NCBI GenBank assembly: GCA_023374045.1
Contig: CM041776.1
Coordinates: 40,678,171-40,742,170, forward strand
DNA: 64,000 bases
Source of the DNA: Limonium bicolor
Lineage: Eukaryota > Streptophyta > Magnoliopsida > Caryophyllales > Plumbaginaceae
Direction of reading: 5' to 3'
This document shows positions 48,301 to 60,064 of the stretch, in pieces. The position numbers and the translations under genes were made by a program. Within the stretch, counting starts at the first letter, position 1; every line of letters begins with the position of its first letter. Below the pieces are notes generated by a model. That model searched no databases, was not told where the DNA came from, and worked only from the letters and a program-made list of their open reading frames with translations.

Positions 48301-50058
48301 ACACACAAACTTCACATATTAAGCACTACATCACAATATAGTGCATAACTTAAATTGCTTGGCACTTAGGCCCTTAAACAACATGGCTCTTAGGCCCTTA
48401 AATTGCATAAACCTTAAACACTGAATTTCCCACATAAGTAATGCCTTTGACCTGCGAATACACCCAACAATACATATGCCCTTAATAAACTCCTTGAGAG
48501 CATTTTACTAGCTCATTGCCATTGGCTCCTTAGGTATTTTATTAAGCAAATCAAGCTCATTTTCCTAAGGCATTTAAACTACATTGAGATAGTTTGTTTA
48601 CCTCTTTTTCCTCACAAACTTCTTTCTTGTTTCCTTGTAAAACCGGTGGGGTGTTTAGTTGTTTGCCAACTTCTATACAATGTACAAATAATAGAATGAG
48701 TATCCAAGCATTATGCTTCATCTCATTATAAACCCTAGTTACATATATTATCTTAAGGTATTAAAATGATTGTTTTACCTTGGAATGGAAAGAGAGCTTG
48801 AATATATATCAAGAGAGGACTCCACCAAGCCCTTGGAAGATTCAAATGAAGCTAAAACAAGCAAGGTAATGACACCATGGTGAGGTTAATTTTCGGCCAT
48901 GTACTAAAAGGAGAGGAAACTTGATTTTTCTTTGAGATTCCTTACCTAGAAGCAAAGGAGAACAATAATATGTGAAAAGGTGAGCTCAAGCTCCATCAAT
49001 GGTGAATCTCCTTGGCATCAGAACTGAGTTCTTGAGGATTTGAAAAGGTAGAAGTGTAGAGCTTGCTCCAACTAGAAGAATGGTGGTCTTGGAATTGAAT
49101 TTGGACCATGGAGCTAGGAGTTACAAGCATTCAAAGATGGAAAACAATGGTGGTGTTGGTGTTGCTGTATCAGCTCGTAAAAGAGAGCAAGAAGGGAGGC
49201 TGGGGTCGTGTGAAATGAAGGAGGAAAGGAGAAATGAAGATAGAACTTGCTTTAACAAGATATTTGTATTAAAAGGTAACTTTCTCCTTTTTACCTTCCT
49301 ACCCTTCCTTTCCTTAATTGCTTTTTACATGGTGGTGACTCACCTTCATAAAAACCGGCCACCATTTAGTTAGAAGGGTGTTTTGGTCTTTGTTGACCAA
49401 CTTAATCACTTATAACATTATATGTTACAAACTAGCTTATAAAAATCACTATTCACCAAAACAAGGCACATAGAAGTGAAATTTTTGATTTCCCATTGAT
49501 ATAGCCACCCAAATGTGATACTATATAGCACATGTTAATTAAAGAGTAATGATGGACATTTAGCCATTCAAACTCATTTACAAGACAATTTTTCAAAAAC
49601 GTGCTTTAAGACTCCTTAAAGCACATTTTGCATTTTAACTTGTTTTCAAGCTTGGTTTTCTTTGGTAATCGATCTAATATGTTCATTAACATATAAATGA
49701 GGCATAGGTATGACCATTAGGCCTTATACACATTTATCCCAAGCTTAGAGCACATTTTAGCTCATATTGACCTTAAGGTATTTATTTGTGTTTTGTTTGG
49801 TTTCATTGTCTACCAAAGTTTCCTAAGGACAATTAGCCTTATAAATCATAATTAAACATTATCAGGTCTTGGTAGGCTCTTTGGGTCCTAGCCAAGTTCA
49901 CTCCAAGCTTAGAGCATGTTTTTGCTCAAACCGTGTCTTAGTGTTTTATTGTGTTTTACCATGGTTTAAATGGTTCATTTATGTTTCTAAGGCACTTTTT
50001 AGCCTTTAAATTCCACGGTTTAACATTTACACAACATACCAAGGTTTGGGGTATTTCA
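45381..50058 (-). repeat. 5' LTR of the LARD-like element
   Basis: TGTAACACCCCATCC...GGGGTATTTCA on the plus strand. The LTR ends form an extended terminal inverted repeat (TGTAACACCCC and, reversed, TGAAATACCCC; two differences in 11). Sense order is promoter or leader region (about 49400-48780, with a CTAGGTAAGGAATC donor-like site near 48940-48950), long AT-rich tract, hairpin array, then the GGTATGGTTTTCTTGCAACC and GCAGCGG blocks. Confidence 0.92.
47356..47603 (+). repeat. Hairpin array E (5' LTR copy): four units with a different stem
   Basis: Hairpins at 47356-47389, 47425-47459, 47496-47530 and 47570-47603; period 69-74 bp. Arms GTCCGAACTTG/CCAAGTTCGGAC or GTCCGAACTTCC/GGAAGTTCGGAC. 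Spacers include GTTCGAGAG. Same architecture as the GGTCCGGGACTT arrays, but the stem core differs on both arms. Confidence 0.88.
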
Positions 50059-52303
50059 CATACACCTCCCATATACAAGCTCCTTCTATTTTCCACTAGT
50101 TCACACCTAGATCTTCACAAGGCATTATTTTTCCTTTGTTTACCAAAACTTGCACAAAACTTTACACTTCACATAACATAACCTTGGCGTGTTTAAAACA
50201 CTCATTTGATTTCTAAATCCTACAAGACTATGCCCAAGGCATCATAACACTTAAGAACACCTTAATTCACTTTCTTTCACCATCTTAACACTTAACAATT
50301 CCTAGTACCTTCTAGGTCATAAAATCTCATAACAATACATAAACTCCTTTGTTTATCAACTAAATTTTGCCATAGCTTCTCTTGTATCACCTTACACCAA
50401 AACACATAGTTTTCCACTTCTACACAATCAAGAACACTCAATCTCTTAATACATATCCTTACACACAAACATATGGTTTTTCATCCTTTAACCTTCAAAG
50501 ACATTCATCTCCACAAGAAATGTTCTTTACACACATCTAAACCCTTAAACTACACTACATCACAATATAGTGCATAAACTAAAATTGCTTGGCACTTAGG
50601 CCCTTAAATAACATGGCTCTTAGGTCCTTAAATTGCATTAATCTTAAACACTGAATTTCCACATTTAAATTCCTTCAACCTGCAAATACACACAACAAGG
50701 CTCCCATGTCTTTTTAGTCCACCTTGTGGATAGTTTTCTAGCTCATTTCCCATTGGCTCTTTAGGTTATTTATTAAGCAAATATAGCTCAATTTCCTAGT
50801 ACAATAAACCACATTAAGAGAGGTCATTTACCTCTTTGTTTTCCAAGCTTTCTCACTTGTTTTCTCTTATTTTTCTTGATTGAAAATCGGCAAGGAGCTT
50901 TTACCACTTGTCAACCTTCTAACCAATACACATATAAAGGTAATGAGCATTAAGTTTAATACTCAAACTCATAATTAAACCCTAGGTTACATAAGTGTTC
51001 TTAAAACACTAAAATTGATGTTTACCTTTGGAATTTGAAAGAGAACTTGAATAAGTGGCAAGATAGGACTCCTCCTAGTCCTTTGAAGTTTGAATTAAGC
51101 TAAGAAGAGAGCAAGACAAGCCACCATTGTGAGGTGAATTTTCGGCTATACACAAAAATGATGGGAACTTGGATTTTCTTTGATTTTCCTTACCTTGAAG
51201 CAAAGGAGAATGACAAGGCTTGAAAATATGAGCTCAAGCTCCTTCAATGGTGAATCTCCATGGCACCAAAATTGAGTTCTTGAAGATTTGAAAAGATAGA
51301 AGTGAAGAGCTTGGTCTAACTAAGACAAAGGTAGTCTTGAAATTGATTTTGGAGCATAGAATCATAAGTTACAAGTGAAAGAAGGTGAAGAATGTATAGG
51401 TGCTGTAGCAAAAACGAAATGGAGAAGGGAGGAGGTGGTTGAAGACGGTGGGAATCAAAACAAATGAGGGAAGTGAGGTGAGAGGATGACTTTTGTAAGA
51501 TATTTTACATAGAAAGCAAATAGTAACCTTTTTACTTACTTTTTCTTTCTTTCTTTAACTAACTAGCAAGGGTGATGACTCACCACTTATAAAATCAGCC
51601 CCCTCTTGTATATAGGCTGATTTGTGGTCTTTTTTGACCAATTAGTTGACTTATGTTGACTTATAACTTAAACTAGCACTATTTGAGCACTATTCACAAA
51701 TTAAGGCACATAATTGTGAAATTTTTGATTTCCCATTGATTTAGGCTTCCTAATGTGATACTAAGTAGTACACATGTTTATTAAAGGTTAATGATGGATA
51801 TTTAGCCACTCAAAACCCATTTACAAGACAATTTTTCAAAAATGTGCTTTAAGGCTCCTTAAAGCACATTTTGTGTTTTAACTTGTTTTCAAGCTTGGTT
51901 TTCTTTAGTAATTGATTTAAAATGTTCATTAACATGTTAATAAGGTATAGGAATGACCCCTAGGTCTTACACAAGGTTACACCAAGTCTAGGACAAGTAT
52001 TTGCCTAAATTGACTTTATGGTGTTTTCTTGTGTTCTCTTTGGTTTACTTATCTACCAATGTTTCTTAAGGACTTAATTAGCCTTATTACATCATAATTG
52101 AATATTATTAAGTCTTGGTTGGCTCTTTGGGTCCTAACCAAGCTCATTCCAAGCTTAGAGCATGTTTTTGCTCAAACTGTCTTAATGGTAGTTTATAGTT
52201 TTTACTATGGTTTAAATTGTTCACTAATGTTTCTAAGGAACTTTTTAGCCTTTAAATACCATAGTTTAATATTTAAACAACATATAAAGGTTTGGGGTAT
52301 TTC
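50059..52303 (-). repeat. Truncated LTR of the LARD family (sense 5' part)
   Basis: Ends ...GGTTTGGGGTATTTCA at 52303, the sense LTR start. It matches 48000-50058 (for example TTGGCACTTAGGCCCTTAAATAAC near 50588 and the AATTTTTGATTTCCCATTGAT passage near 51720). Its hairpin array and LTR end are missing; the LARD-like element abuts at 50058. Confidence 0.85.
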
Positions 52304-52501
52304 AGTTTGTTGTATTGCGAAGCTTGTGAAGTAAACTATGTGATTCCAAGACTATTTCCTGTTTTTGACACATAAAATCCATCAGTTCATATCAAGATTA
52401 AATCTTGGAAAAACATATGATAAGTAAGTAATATTATCCTGAAAGCAAGTGAATATAAGGTAAATTAAACCCTTAAATGTCTATGTATTTCTCACTTATC
52501 A

Positions 52502-52829
52502 CTTATGTGTGCCTGGACGAAAATGTGAGATAAGGCTTATGTTTACCTTGATGGGAATGCAAGGTAGGGATTATGTGTGCTTGAGATAAATGTAAGGTAG
52601 GGCTTATGGGTGCTTGAGGTAAATGTAAGGTGGGGCTTATGGGTACCTGAGGTAAATGTAAGGTAGGGCTTATGGGTGCTTGAGGTAAAGGTAAGGTAGG
52701 GCTTGTGGGTGCTTAGGGTAAATGTAAGGTAGGGCTTATGGGTGCCTGGACTAAATGTAGGTAGGGCTTATGGGTGCCTGAACTAAATGTAGGTAGGGCT
52801 TATGGGTGCCTAAGATAAATGATGTGGGG
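52502..52829 (+). repeat. 33-bp minisatellite, about ten units
   Basis: Units of the form CTTATGGGTGCTTGAGGTAA plus ATGTAAGGTAGGG. Central units are 33 bp with few differences; the last three have shorter 31-32-bp forms (ATGTAGGTAGGG and variants). No hairpin potential is evident. Confidence 0.9.
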
Positions 52830-54365
52830 ATTGGTTAGGGCTTATGACTTGCCTATGATATGGTGATGGTGGTGGTGCTTAAAGCTTATGAATGGCTTAA
52901 GCTTTTAGGTTTCAGTTGGTATTGCCCTCAGTGTTTTTCCCTAAGGCAATCTGAGCTAGAGTTTGTGGCAATCGACCGTCCCCAGTATTTTCTTTGATTA
53001 ATTGCAACAAATCTCATTCCCACGGGGTCAAGGTTTGTTTTGATGTGGTGCTTCCTAACCTACACTCGATGTGCTTGGTGTTGGCACTCGTTTCTTCCTT
53101 TCAGTCAAAAATGTCTCAACCATTGAATTTAATATTTTTTAGATTTACATGTTCAATCTGTTACTTTCACGTGATTGGATACACAACTACTAAGTCGGAT
53201 GTCTTTGAAGCTTATAATGTTGTTGTGGGGTGTGACGAATGACTACGGGACCATGGAGGAATATTTGGGATATGTGGAGCTATAAGGGTGACCAAAGCTG
53301 CTACTTGCACCTTCTCTAGGATTAACCTCTTCTCGTCTTGAAGTTGCTTGGCTACTTCGTGTTGACTTTGCTTTTGAGCTTTGGACTTGGAACTTTGGAG
53401 TTGTCCTTTGTGTCATTTCTCTTTTTTTTCTATTTTTCAGATTTCTTTGAGGCTTTTCAGATTTGCCTTTCTTTAAATCTTTTTTTGCTACGGGGTTCTT
53501 ATGTTTCCTGGCTTTGACTTCGAGAGGTATTTTTGATGTAAGCTCTTTGGATCCTGTGTCACTTTGGGACCATTTGTAGATCATTTCGTTGTTTTGGTAG
53601 AGGCATCACTTCTTTGGGCGGATGAAAAAGCTATTCGAGAGTCGGGCTCCTCGCTTCCTTTGGTCACCGGGTCGGATATTCATCATTGGCTGGCTTATTT
53701 TGTGGAGCTTATAATATCAAAAAGGGATATATGAAAGGCTCGGTTGGGGTGCCTAGGGTTTAAAGTCAGGGTTCACAAGCTTTTGACTATGTGGTGTTGT
53801 ACCTAGGTGCTTCGTCATCCCTAATAGTCATGCATCTGTTCTTTCTTACTTTTCACAGGTCTAAGAGTAAATTTACAAATTATCTCCTTCGGTTGGAGTT
53901 ATGCCGTTTTCCTTACCTTTGAATGTGGTCTTACTTGAGTCGTATAGAAATGACACGTTTAAACTCTCTTAGTTTTACCGCTAAAGACACTCTCGCAAAA
54001 TTTTCACTTAAAGACTTATTTGCGCATTTGAATGAAAGAATGAAATGTCGTCGATTCTAAACTCAGATTGCCCCTAGTATTGATTTGGGGTCTTTTGACA
54101 AGCCTTTTAAATACCCTTTTTGCAAGTGAAGGTGAATTATGATGATGAATTGTTTGCGGAAGGACGATTTTGTGTGAGAAGATGAATGGTGATGGGTGAT
54201 TTGTGAATTGACAACATTTTCTCTTCTTTTTTTTGGTGAAGTGATGAAGTGGTGTTGTGACAAGATGTATGTGGATGGATGATTTCGTATAAGGGATTGT
54301 GTTGTTGGAAAGTTTTCCTGTGGAAGGGAGGTTGTGGTGTATTGCATGTGGATTGTGAATGAGGG

Positions 54366-54735
54366 ACTTGGGCCTGAATCTTTTCAAAATTGAAAGTGAC
54401 GTGCATGGGCTGAAATGTTTTACGAATTTGAATAGGCACTTGGACTTGAATCTTGTTTGAACTGAAAATTAGATGCATGAGCCAAAACGATCTCATGGAT
54501 AAAGATAGACACTTGGGATCGGATGTTTCGTGGTACTTGGACCAAATTGTGTGTGGACAGGCACCTGTGCCTGAATTAAGAGTGAGGCACATGGGTCGGA
54601 ATGATTCATGAGCTATGAACTGGTATTTGGGTAGATATGTTTTGAGTTGCATTTGGGCCAGAACATTTTGAGTATGAGGCACTGGGGCCGAAATGATTTA
54701 TGGACTATGACTTGGCGCTTGGGCCGAAATGTTAT
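54366..54735 (+). repeat. Degenerate tandem repeat, GCACTTGGGCCGAAATG-like
   Basis: About a dozen diverged units of roughly 30 bp (cttgggcctgaatc, gcatgggctgaaatg, gcacttggacttgaatc and so on). The theme resembles the GGGCCT-rich tract at 19640-20110. Confidence 0.6.
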
Positions 54736-54744
54736 TTGAGTTAT

Positions 54745-57721
54745 TGAAATACCCCAAACCTATTTATGTTATTTAAACATTTAAATATGGTATATTAAGA
54801 CTAAAAAGAGTCTTAGAAGCATTAGTAAGCAATTTAAACCATAGGAAACACAAAATGTGCTTTAAGGTCAATAAGAGCCAAAATGTGCTCTAAGCTTGGG
54901 ATAAGCTTGGTTATGACCTAATGAACTTACCAAGACCTTATTTATATACTAATGAACATATTAAACCAATTAGCAAAGAAAACCAAGCTTGAAAACAAGT
55001 TAAAACACAAAATTTGCTTTAAGGAGTCTTAAAGCACATTTTTGAAAAATTGTCTTGTAGATGAGTTTTGAATGGCTAAATGTCCATCATTACTCCTTAA
55101 TTAACATGTGTACTATATAGTATCACATTTGGAAGTCTATATCAATGGGAAATCAAAATTTTCACTTCTATGTGCCTTGTTTTTATGAATAGTAACTTTT
55201 ATAAGCTAGTTTGTAACATATGTTATTATAAGTAATTAAATTGACAAATAAAGACTAAAATACCCTTAAGTAGTATTGGGGGCCGGTTTTTAAGGTGTGG
55301 TGACTCACCACCCTTGTTAATATGTTAAGTAAATAAAAGATGACTACTTAGTTACTATTTACTTTATTAAGTACAAATATCTTCTAAAAGCAAGACTTAT
55401 CTCATTCTCTCTTTCCTTCTTTCATTTCCCACCATCTTCAACACTTCACCAACTCCATCTCCTTGCTCTCTCTCATGGTAATACACCACCACCATCAAAA
55501 CTCCATCTTTGATCTCTTGTAACTCCTAGCTCACTTAACCAAATCAAAAACAAACACCATCATTCTCTTAGTCTCATCAAGCTCTTCATTCCTATCTTCT
55601 CAAAACTTCAAGACCACCATTTCGGTGCCATGGAGTTCCACCATTGAAGGAGCTTGAGCTTATATTTCTACATATTATTGTTCTCCTTTGCTTCTAGGTA
55701 AGGAATCTCAAATAAAAACTTCATTTCCTCCATGTTTTTATCATGACCGAAAATCACCATTGATGGTGCTCATTATATTGCTTTGTTCTAGCTTCATTCC
55801 AACCTTTCAAGGACTAGGTGGAGTCCTCTCTTGATAGATATTCAAACTCTCTTCAAATACCAAGGTAAAACAACTATCTTAATGCTTTAGAAACAATGTA
55901 AAACCTAGGGTTTACAATGAGTTTAAGCTTGGAGCTTGTATACTCATTACATTGCTTGTATATTGTTTAGTAGTTGACAAGGAATCAAATACCTAGCCGA
56001 TTTTAAACAAGGAAACAAGAAAGAAGTTTGTGTGAAAAGAGGTAAACATGCTAACCTAATGTGTTTAATGCCTTAGAAGAAATGAGCTTATAATGCTTGT
56101 TAAAACTACTTAAAGAGCTAATGATAATGACCTAGTGAAATGTTCTCAAGGAGACTAGTAAAAGGACATATATGTTGTTGTATGTAATTGCAGGTCAAAG
56201 GCATATATATTATGGAAATTCAGTGTTTAAGAGTTATGAACTTTAAGGGCCTAAGAGCCATGCATTTTAAGGGCCTAAGTGCCATGCAATTTAAATTATG
56301 CACTATATTGTGATGTAGTGTAAATTTGGTGAAACTTTGTGTGTGAGAGTGTTCTTGGTGAATTTAGGTGTTCTTGTGTGCTTAATGGAGAAAACAAAGT
56401 GTTTTGGCTTAGTAATGTTCTAGGAGAATCCATGTCAAAATTTAGGAAATGTGCAAGAAGTTCTAAGTGTTTACATAAGGTTTGGTGAACTAGAAATGTT
56501 GGAAATGCTTAAGTATCTTACAAGAGGAGAAATAATGTCTTAAGGTGTTCTAGGTAAACAAAGGAACTTAGACATCAACTAGGGTGTAAGAGGGTAAGAA
56601 ATGATGCTTGGGAGATGATGTTAAAATGAGGAGAAAGCATTTTGGGATAGTAGTTACCATAGGTGAGAAACACCATTTAGAAACCTAGTATAAATGTTAC
56701 AAGTGTTAATGAATTTTAAGAAAAATTGAGTAACAAGTTAGATAAGGAACTAGGTGTGTTTAAGATGATATTTTGGCATTAGAATATACCTAAGATCATT
56801 GGCAAGTTTATATATTTAATGGGTGAGGAGAACCATTGCAACAAGACTTAGAAAAATGATCAAAAGGTGAATCTGTAGCAGTGGTCCGGGACTTAGGTTT
56901 TGGATGATGTCCCGGACCATATATTAAAAGGGGCCGAGGATTTTTGCAAGTCTTGGTCCGGTACTTAAGTTATGTAAGAAGTACCGGACCACCCCCTTAA
57001 ATACCCCCGAGAGTTTTTGCCTAGAATGGTCTGGGACTTAGGACTTGTAAGAAGTCCCGGACCACCCCATTAAAACAGGCCGAGGATTTTGTTAAGTGTA
57101 GGTCCGGGACCTTAGTTGGGGACCAAGTCCCAGACCACTATAAAAACTTAGTTTTAGGTTATTAAATGATGCCTAATGATAGGGATAAGTTAGAAATGAT
57201 ATTATAAGGTTATATAGGACACGTTAGGAGTGTTATAATGACATTTTAAAAGATAAGAAGTTAAAACAAAATGTGGGAATGAGATAACGAGAAATGTGGA
57301 GTAGTAATGTTAACAATGGACTAGTGCGTTAATTAACCGGCGTTACTAAATGTGTATATGATTCTCTCAAGGTGGGAGCCAGTCGAAGTAAGGACCAAGG
57401 TATGGTTTTCTTGCAGTCTGTTGCCTACCGGTTTACACCGGCTTGTGTGTTGTTTGTTTTTCTGTGTGTTAATGACTTTGTAAGATTAAACCATGTAAAG
57501 AGTTTACAGTTGTTAAATGTTATTAGGTTGATAAGTATGACTCTCTCTTCCCTTGTGTGTGTCTAACAAGACTTGACCTATTATTGTGAATTATTTATTG
57601 AGTTCAATGAGGAACTACTAACAAGTGCTAACGGGGGAAGTGAGGAGTCCGGTCTGTTCTGGCCACGCGTGTGAGTATGGGAGTCGATGTCATAACCGGT
57701 TCGATTCTCTTTGTATGTTAT
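54745..57721 (+). repeat. Truncated LARD-family LTR, plus strand
   Basis: Starts TGAAATACCCCAAACC. It follows the LARD LTR in sense order: TCACATTTGG...GGGAAATCAAAATTTTCAC, the leader with CTTCTAGGTAAGGAATCTC (55690), the CTAAGAGCCATG passage (56250), a hairpin array, then GGTATGGTTTTCTTGCAGTC (57400). It breaks after CGATTCTCTTTGTATG at about 57715, where the next LTR starts, so about 1.1 kb of its end is missing or lies beyond the window. Confidence 0.85.
56883..57136 (+). repeat. Hairpin array F: four units, one with compensatory change
   Basis: Hairpins at 56883-56918, 56955-56990, 57028-57063 and 57101-57136; period 72-73 bp. The second has GGTCCGGTACTT paired with AAGTACCGGACC, with both arms changed relative to the consensus. 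Spacers read AACAGGCCGAGGATTTT or ACCCCCTTAAATACCCCCGA. Confidence 0.93.
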
Positions 57722-59883
57722 TTTAATACCCCGGATCTAAAAATGGCGATTAAATTACTCTAATATGATTATAAAAGGCCTAATGGTGCCTAAAGAGTAT
57801 TGGTAAAAAGAATAAAACCAAAAGAAAAGAGAAAACGCTTGAAAAGCGAAAAACGCTAAAATGCGCGTTAAATGAGTATAAGAGATATATGATCTCGAGA
57901 GGGTCCGAGATGGATTCCTAAGGCTTAGTTAGGCCTAATAAGTATACGGGAATGATTCCCGAAGAAAACGGATCCAAATAATGGATTAAAACGCTAACGG
58001 AGTTTAAAGCACGTTTTTCGAGAAAACCCGAAAACGTGACTTTAAGTGGTCAAACGGACCCGTAAAAATTATAGTTGATTAAATAACTATAATTAAGTAT
58101 TAATGGAAGCTTAATAACCATTAAAAATAAAGAAACGAGAAAAATCCGAAAAACGGGCCCGGTTAGTGAATAGTGCCAAACCGGGTAAAATAACGAGCGT
58201 TTTCTGTCAGAAACTGAAAAACGCTCCAGCTTAACTAGCTAGTGGGGGCCGGTTTTATTAAATAAGAAGCCTCCCCCTCTCATGTTTATTAGTTAGCAAA
58301 TAAAGAAAGAAAGAAAGTAAAAGAGGAGAGAGAAAAGTAAAAAGTAAAAACATAAAACTATTCCCTCACTCTCTTTCCTCTCACTTTCCCTCCTTCTTCT
58401 TTTCTTTCTCCTTCTCCACGATTCCCTTCCTCCCTCTCTGGTGCTGTGCGACATGGGAGCTCAACAAGGGTTCTCCATCTTCTCCTTGCTCAAGTCTCAT
58501 CCTTGCTCCGAATTGAAAAATAATCGCATATTTAAACTCCTCTCATCGAACTCTACCTTTCCCTCTTTTCAAAATCCCAAAAGCTTGAAGTTCATTTTCA
58601 TGGGTGTGGCCCATTTGAGGAGAAAAGCACATAAATTTGAAGCTTGAAGCTTCCCCTTTTTAGCAAGGTAAAAATATCCATGAAAAAGTCATGCTTCTCC
58701 ATTTTCCCACCTTGGCCGATTTTGGCTTTTGGTAATGACTAGCTTTTCTTCCTTGTTTGAGATATTCTCCAAGCTTTAATGGTGGTGGGAGTCCCTCTTA
58801 AGATTCAAGAGTTGAAAACCATTCAAGAAATTCCAAAGGTAAAACCTAATTTGGTGCTTTAAGCATCCTTGTGAATTTTAGTTTATTTGGTGAGCCTAAG
58901 GGAGCTCCTTGGTGCTTATTTTGCAATTTGAATGTGGCTAGAGAAATGGGCAAATGAATTGCCTTGGCCGATTTTGAAGGAAGAAGAGGGGAGAAGAGGA
59001 GAAGAGAAATAAAAGGAAACTTAAGAAAATTTAAGGTAAGAAACCTATCTTAGTGGTATCCTATATGTATTAGGATTTGGGAAGGGTTAATAAAATGAAT
59101 GAACCCCACTTGATTTGTGGTGATAATGTGCTTGCTTAGAAATAAATGCAAGTGAGAAAACATTTGTGAGTTAATGCTTGTTTTGGGAGCTATGTATTTG
59201 ATGAATAATGCTTTATGGTGTTTAATGAGTTTTGTTTGATTAACGAGGAATTATTGAGTGCTGATAGAACCCTTGTGGTTTGGCTGGTTTTAGGATGATT
59301 TATATGGTGGTATGAACTTTGGGCAATGTTAGAAAAGTAGCCAAGTTATGGCAAAATTTATGTGGTAATCTAAGTGGTTTAAGTGATGATTTGTGTGGAG
59401 AATAACCTAGGAATGGCTAGGTATGTATGGAGATTGTATTGGGTTAGTTAACCACTGTAGGAAGGCTTGTTCAAGGGGAGGAAATTGATGCTAAAATCTG
59501 TAGCAAAAGAGTGGTTAGGTGCCTTAGGAGTTTATAGAAAAACAAAGGAGATTTAAGGCTTAAAGAGTGAGCCTTGGAACTTGGTATGAGTTGTGCATTA
59601 CCTTGGAAGATGTGGAATGGTCAAAATGAAAGAGAGCCTAATGCAAAGGGTTGAGGAGAAGTTAGAAATGCACAAGTGTGCATTAGTGTAAAATGAGAAT
59701 GAAAAATGTGTGAATTTGAGCAATAATTTGAGTAAGGTTCGAACCTATGATTTGAAGAGTTTTAGAGCATGTTTTAAGGTGATTAAACATGTGGAAAACT
59801 TGTGGAAAGTTTATGGAAAGATTAAGGGTGGTTTAAGGATTGATTTGGAGTGGAAAAATCAAGTTTGGAGCAGGTTTTAGCAG

Positions 59884-60064
59884 GGTCCGGGACTTGGTCC
59901 TTGGACAAAGTCCCGGACCACACCTAAATTAAGGCCGAGAGTGCAAGTGCTGCTTTGGTCCGGGACTATACTCCAGGACAAGGTCCCGGACCATGTGTAA
60001 TTTCCACCCGAGAGTTAAGTTTGCAATTGGTCCGGGACTTAGGGTAAGGACCAAGTCCCGGACC
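59884..60064 (+). repeat. Hairpin array G: three units
   Basis: Hairpins at 59884-59919, 59957-59992 and 60029-60064; period 72-73 bp. Arms GGTCCGGGAC / GTCCCGGACC, with a second inner inverted repeat GTCCTTGGAC in unit 1. Spacers carry CCGAGAG in sense. Confidence 0.92.

Larger units (their letters stand above)
35792..50058 (-). mobile_element. LARD-like non-autonomous LTR retrotransposon, 14.3 kb
   Basis: Two direct LTRs of 4608 and 4678 bp enclose 4981 bp with a tRNA-iMet PBS next to the 5' LTR (45364-45375) and a PPT next to the 3' LTR (40402-40417). The internal region shows no gag, protease, RT or integrase in any frame. Very long LTRs around a non-coding core define large retrotransposon derivatives. 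The PBS, the TGAAATACCCC...GGGGTGTTACA ends and the hairpin-PPT module point to a chromovirus-type Ty3/gypsy ancestor. Flanks (gggtt on the left, catac on the right) give no target duplication and do not join into one LTR, so a rearrangement or deletion has followed insertion. It presumably relied on Gag-Pol from a relative. Confidence 0.88.
52304..54744. other. Unclassified region between head-to-head LTRs
   Basis: Not LTR-like. It contains a 33-bp minisatellite (52502-52829), a degenerate GCACTTGGGCCGAAATG repeat (54366-54735) and text with weak coding character. At about 53590-53730 the plus strand reads through about 45 codons (including VEASLLWADEKAIRES) that look protein-like but match nothing I can name. 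A Lys-rich minus-strand frame at 53243-53584 has no domain. Possibly a remnant of a different transposon. Confidence 0.4.

Noticed and set aside
53243..53584. 113-codon Lys/Ser-rich minus-strand frame
   Set aside because: Low-complexity basic composition only; no zinc knuckle or other gag feature.
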